Of a stretch of 6,433 nucleotides of DNA, positions 4,065 through 6,433 are shown one piece after another; position 1 is the stretch's first letter, and each line of letters starts with the position of its first letter. The stretch is from Desulfocapsa sulfexigens (GTDB lineage Bacteria; Desulfobacterota; Desulfobulbia; Desulfobulbales; Desulfocapsaceae). The notes under the pieces were generated by a model. It made no database searches. It worked only from the letters and a program-made list of their open reading frames with translations, and was not told the DNA's origin. The translations under genes and the position numbers were made by a program. Location of the stretch: contig DYNG01000049.1 of NCBI GenBank assembly GCA_020721165.1, positions 1 to 6,433 on the forward strand. The letters run 5' to 3'.

Positions 4065-6431
4065 ATGAAAAATGATATGGTTCGTTCTGCCCTGGAACTT
4101 CTTCTGGCCCGGCAGTTGTCGCCCCTCGATCTGCTTCCCCATGAAGATCTGCGGGAAAAACTGGTGGAACTGGTTCTTTCTGGGGAACCGGCCAGCGGAG
4201 ACGCGGAAACAGGGGCGGGTTTTCAACGACTCCGCTCGGCCCTGGAAGCCACGGCGGTGGCAGATCTCAAAGTGGTGGTCTTTGGCGGCGGCACCGGCCT
4301 TTCCAACCTGATTGGCGGTGACAGCCGCAGTCCGCAATGGCCCCATAATCCCTTTGTCGGGCTGAAAGAGGTCTTTCCGCAGACCCGGGCCATTGTCTGC
4401 GTGACCGATGATGGCGGCTCCACTGGTGAATTACAGAAGGATCTGCCCCTCATCGCCATAGGCGATCTTCGTCATGTCCTGCTCTCTTCCATGCAGTCCG
4501 GGCGCTTGCAGGCGCGGTACGGATTATCGCTGCCGCAGGCTCTGGAAGTTGTGGCAAAGGTGGCGGGAATTTTTAATTATCGCTTTCAGGCGCAGCCCCA
4601 ATCAGCCAGAATCCTGCTGGCCCAAACCGGCGTTGATATTAAAGGCCTGCCAGCTTCGCTGAGGCAGTCGTTGGTCTCGTTTACTGATCTGCTCTTTAGC
4701 GATTCCCGCCTGCTTCCCACCCTGGCCAGGCCGCATTGTCTCGGCAATCTCCTTCTGGCGGCTGCCATCTATGCCGAACTTCCCTCAAATATCACCCATG
4801 ATGACTGTATTGCCAACCACATCCCGCTGACAGAAGCGATAAGGCATGGCCTGGCGGCCTTATGCACACTTCTGGGGGCCGAAGAACAGGCGGTTCTTCC
4901 CTGCGCCACGACCCAGGCACAGTTAAGCGTGCTCTATGCCAACGGAGTGCAGGTGCGGGGTGAAAACAAGTCTGCTTATGCACAACGGGGGTATCCGGTA
5001 GAACGAATTTTCACGGAGTTCTGTGAAGAACCTTTCACGCCACCTGAGGTTTTTCGACAGATTGCCGAGGCCGATATCCTGATTATGGCGCCTGGCAGTC
5101 TGTACAGTTCCCTGATTCCGGTGTTTCAGGTTCCACGACTGGCCGAGGCGGTACGCGGCAATACCCGAGCCATGAAGATCCTGGTTTCTAATCTGTGGAT
5201 TCAGGCCGGTGAAACCGATCAGAGCATGGGCGGTACTGAACGGAGATTTTTTGTCTCGGATCTACTCAAGGCCTATGACCGCAATATCCCCGGCGGGATC
5301 AGGGGCCTGTTTGATCAGACCCTTTGTCTCTCCTTGAAAGATGTGCCGGCCTCCATCCTCCAAAACTACGCCCTGGAAGGCAAGATTCCCATCTACCTGG
5401 ATCGGGACAAGGTTTGTGTCCAGGGAGTAACTCCCATTGAGTGCGGGATATTTTCCCGCGTTGCCTTGGCGGAACAGGGGGTTATTCAGCATGGGCCGAA
5501 TCATCTGGCCAGGGTGGTTAAAACTTTGTGGGCAGTCGAGAATCTGATGCGGGAGCATCGTGATGATATCCGTCGGTCGTTGCCGGTGCAGAACACCCTG
5601 GAAAATGGGGGTGGAGCAGAAACGGAGACTATGCATACACGGGCGGAACGCCCCCTGATCCGCTATCAGCAGATGCAGCAGAAACTGTTGTCCTTGATCG
5701 TCTATGATCTCTGGGGCGGGGAGCAGGACAGCAGGAGCCGACTCAACGATACTGAAACGACCCGAATTCGGCAGATGCTGGAAGATATCCTCTGGAAACA
5801 TCAGGATATTCCGCTGCTTCATTTGGATTGGCTGCGCGGTCTGGCCATTGTTGAGCAGGAACAGTGGTTACGGAATCAGACCTGGGATAATGTCTTTTCT
5901 TTTTATGATCCCGCAGACGGTCTGATAAAAATCAGAGCGGATCAGGCCCTGGACGAGCAGCGATTTGAGGTCGCTTTTCTGGTGGCCCTGGGTCAGTCTC
6001 TGTTGGGGAATTATGCCCTTTCCAAAGAGATGCGGCCCTTACTGGTTGATAATAATCTCCTGGGCAAGGTTTATCATTTGCGCCTCCGTCCAGAGGAAAG
6101 CCGCTCCTGTTATTTGAGCGCCTTGGAACTGGGACAATTCCTGCATCTGACCCGACTCCTGCCGGTTCCTGGCGATGTAAATCATTTTACCCGGGTTATC
6201 AACGGTAATGAGGGGTTTTCTCCGCCGGGGATGCTGATGGGTCTTCTCTATGCCTGGTATCTGGACAACCGTTTCGCCAGTCATATCGAGTATAAAATGG
6301 CAGTTATGAAGATCGCCCCGGCCTTACTGGTTCCAGAGCAGGTGAAGATGCTGGGGCGTCGCCAGCAGATGATCCGCTTTTTTCGCGAGGTGGTGTTCCG
6401 CCATCCACCGAGCCCTGATAAATCGTCATGA
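4065..6431 (+). CDS. CofD/YvcK-family protein with long C-terminal extension
   Basis: The 788-residue product contains a CofD/YvcK (UPF0052) domain from about residue 69 to 500. Seen: VVVFGGGTGLSNL (70-82), VTDDGGSTGELQKDLPL (113-129), IGDLRHVLLS (132-141), HCLGNLLLAAA (about 224-234), IMAPGSLYSSLIPVF (340-354), and SNLWIQAGETDQSMGG soon after. YvcK binds UDP-sugars and is needed for cell shape and growth on gluconeogenic carbon in Bacillus; CofD transfers 2-phospholactate to the F420 precursor. The first 65 residues form an extra helical region (SALELLLARQLSPLDLLP), and about 290 residues after 500 match nothing I know. That tail is mostly soluble and helical in appearance, without a signal peptide or obvious membrane segment. 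Typical YvcK proteins have 300-450 residues. No adjacent F420 genes are seen, so a YvcK-like role is likelier than F420 synthesis. Function is inferred from the domain only. Confidence 0.85.
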   Translation: MKNDMVRSALELLLARQLSPLDLLPHEDLREKLVELVLSGEPASGDAETGAGFQRLRSALEATAVADLKVVVFGGGTGLSNLIGGDSRSPQWPHNPFVGLKEVFPQTRAIVCVTDDGGSTGELQKDLPLIAIGDLRHVLLSSMQSGRLQARYGLSLPQALEVVAKVAGIFNYRFQAQPQSARILLAQTGVDIKGLPASLRQSLVSFTDLLFSDSRLLPTLARPHCLGNLLLAAAIYAELPSNITHDDCIANHIPLTEAIRHGLAALCTLLGAEEQAVLPCATTQAQLSVLYANGVQVRGENKSAYAQRGYPVERIFTEFCEEPFTPPEVFRQIAEADILIMAPGSLYSSLIPVFQVPRLAEAVRGNTRAMKILVSNLWIQAGETDQSMGGTERRFFVSDLLKAYDRNIPGGIRGLFDQTLCLSLKDVPASILQNYALEGKIPIYLDRDKVCVQGVTPIECGIFSRVALAEQGVIQHGPNHLARVVKTLWAVENLMREHRDDIRRSLPVQNTLENGGGAETETMHTRAERPLIRYQQMQQKLLSLIVYDLWGGEQDSRSRLNDTETTRIRQMLEDILWKHQDIPLLHLDWLRGLAIVEQEQWLRNQTWDNVFSFYDPADGLIKIRADQALDEQRFEVAFLVALGQSLLGNYALSKEMRPLLVDNNLLGKVYHLRLRPEESRSCYLSALELGQFLHLTRLLPVPGDVNHFTRVINGNEGFSPPGMLMGLLYAWYLDNRFASHIEYKMAVMKIAPALLVPEQVKMLGRRQQMIRFFREVVFRHPPSPDKSS

Positions 6432-6433
6432 CC
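6428..6433 (+). CDS. Probable start of a further gene, only ATG ACC in window
   Basis: ATGA at 6428-6431 joins the stop of the CofD/YvcK-like gene to a possible start codon in another frame, a four-base overlap common in co-translated operons. Only two codons are visible and no strong Shine-Dalgarno precedes it, so the product cannot be named. Confidence 0.3.

Noticed and set aside
3413..4066. Open frame of 217 codons on the minus strand
   Set aside because: It is antisense to mdh, rich in Gly, His and Gln as shadow frames of such genes are, and has no start context or motif.
4065..6431. Assignment as CofD of coenzyme F420 synthesis
   Set aside because: The motifs are shared by CofD and YvcK, but no other F420 gene is seen and the DDGGSTG and GETD context reads more like YvcK, so I gave no gene symbol.

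Overview
The window reads as chromosomal DNA of a Gram-negative bacterium. The evidence is a gene for CMP-KDO synthesis (lipopolysaccharide) and an RsmJ-type 16S rRNA methyltransferase. A Desulfobulbus-like member of the Desulfobacterota (former Deltaproteobacteria) is my best guess, from the flavour of KdsB, malate dehydrogenase and the unusually long CofD/YvcK-type protein. This is inference; no marker here settles it. Coding density is high, there are no RNA genes, and I see no transposase or CRISPR array.

Layout. From 1 to 500, on the minus strand and cut by the window edge, lies the N-terminal two thirds of rsmJ. A 136-base divergent spacer (501-636) follows. It holds a hairpin plus T-tract that would act as an intrinsic terminator only on the minus strand, inside the probable rsmJ leader, and a possible extended -10 promoter for rsmJ next to the kdsB start. 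The remaining genes run on the plus strand: kdsB (637-1416), a SPPY-type DNA methyltransferase (1450-2316), a PmeII-like type II restriction endonuclease (2294-3037, overlapping the methyltransferase by 23 bases), malate dehydrogenase (3086-4012), and a 788-residue CofD/YvcK-family protein (4065-6431). The last stop codon overlaps an ATG that probably starts a further gene beyond the window.

How the genes work together. rsmJ (ribosome modification), kdsB (LPS precursor activation), mdh (central carbon metabolism) and the CofD/YvcK-like protein are housekeeping-type genes. The methyltransferase and endonuclease form a compact type II restriction-modification cassette between kdsB and mdh. It looks acquired: it is visibly AT-richer in places than its neighbours, has no functional link to them, and is bounded by short matching sequences (TTGATTTG then GCAAAA at both edges, and AAAACATGAG at both following start codons).

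I do not see a clearly undescribed multi-gene system. The points most worth checking are the matched edges of the cassette, the non-canonical catalytic motif of the endonuclease, the roughly 290-residue C-terminal region of the CofD/YvcK-like protein that I cannot assign, and the possible rsmJ leader attenuator.
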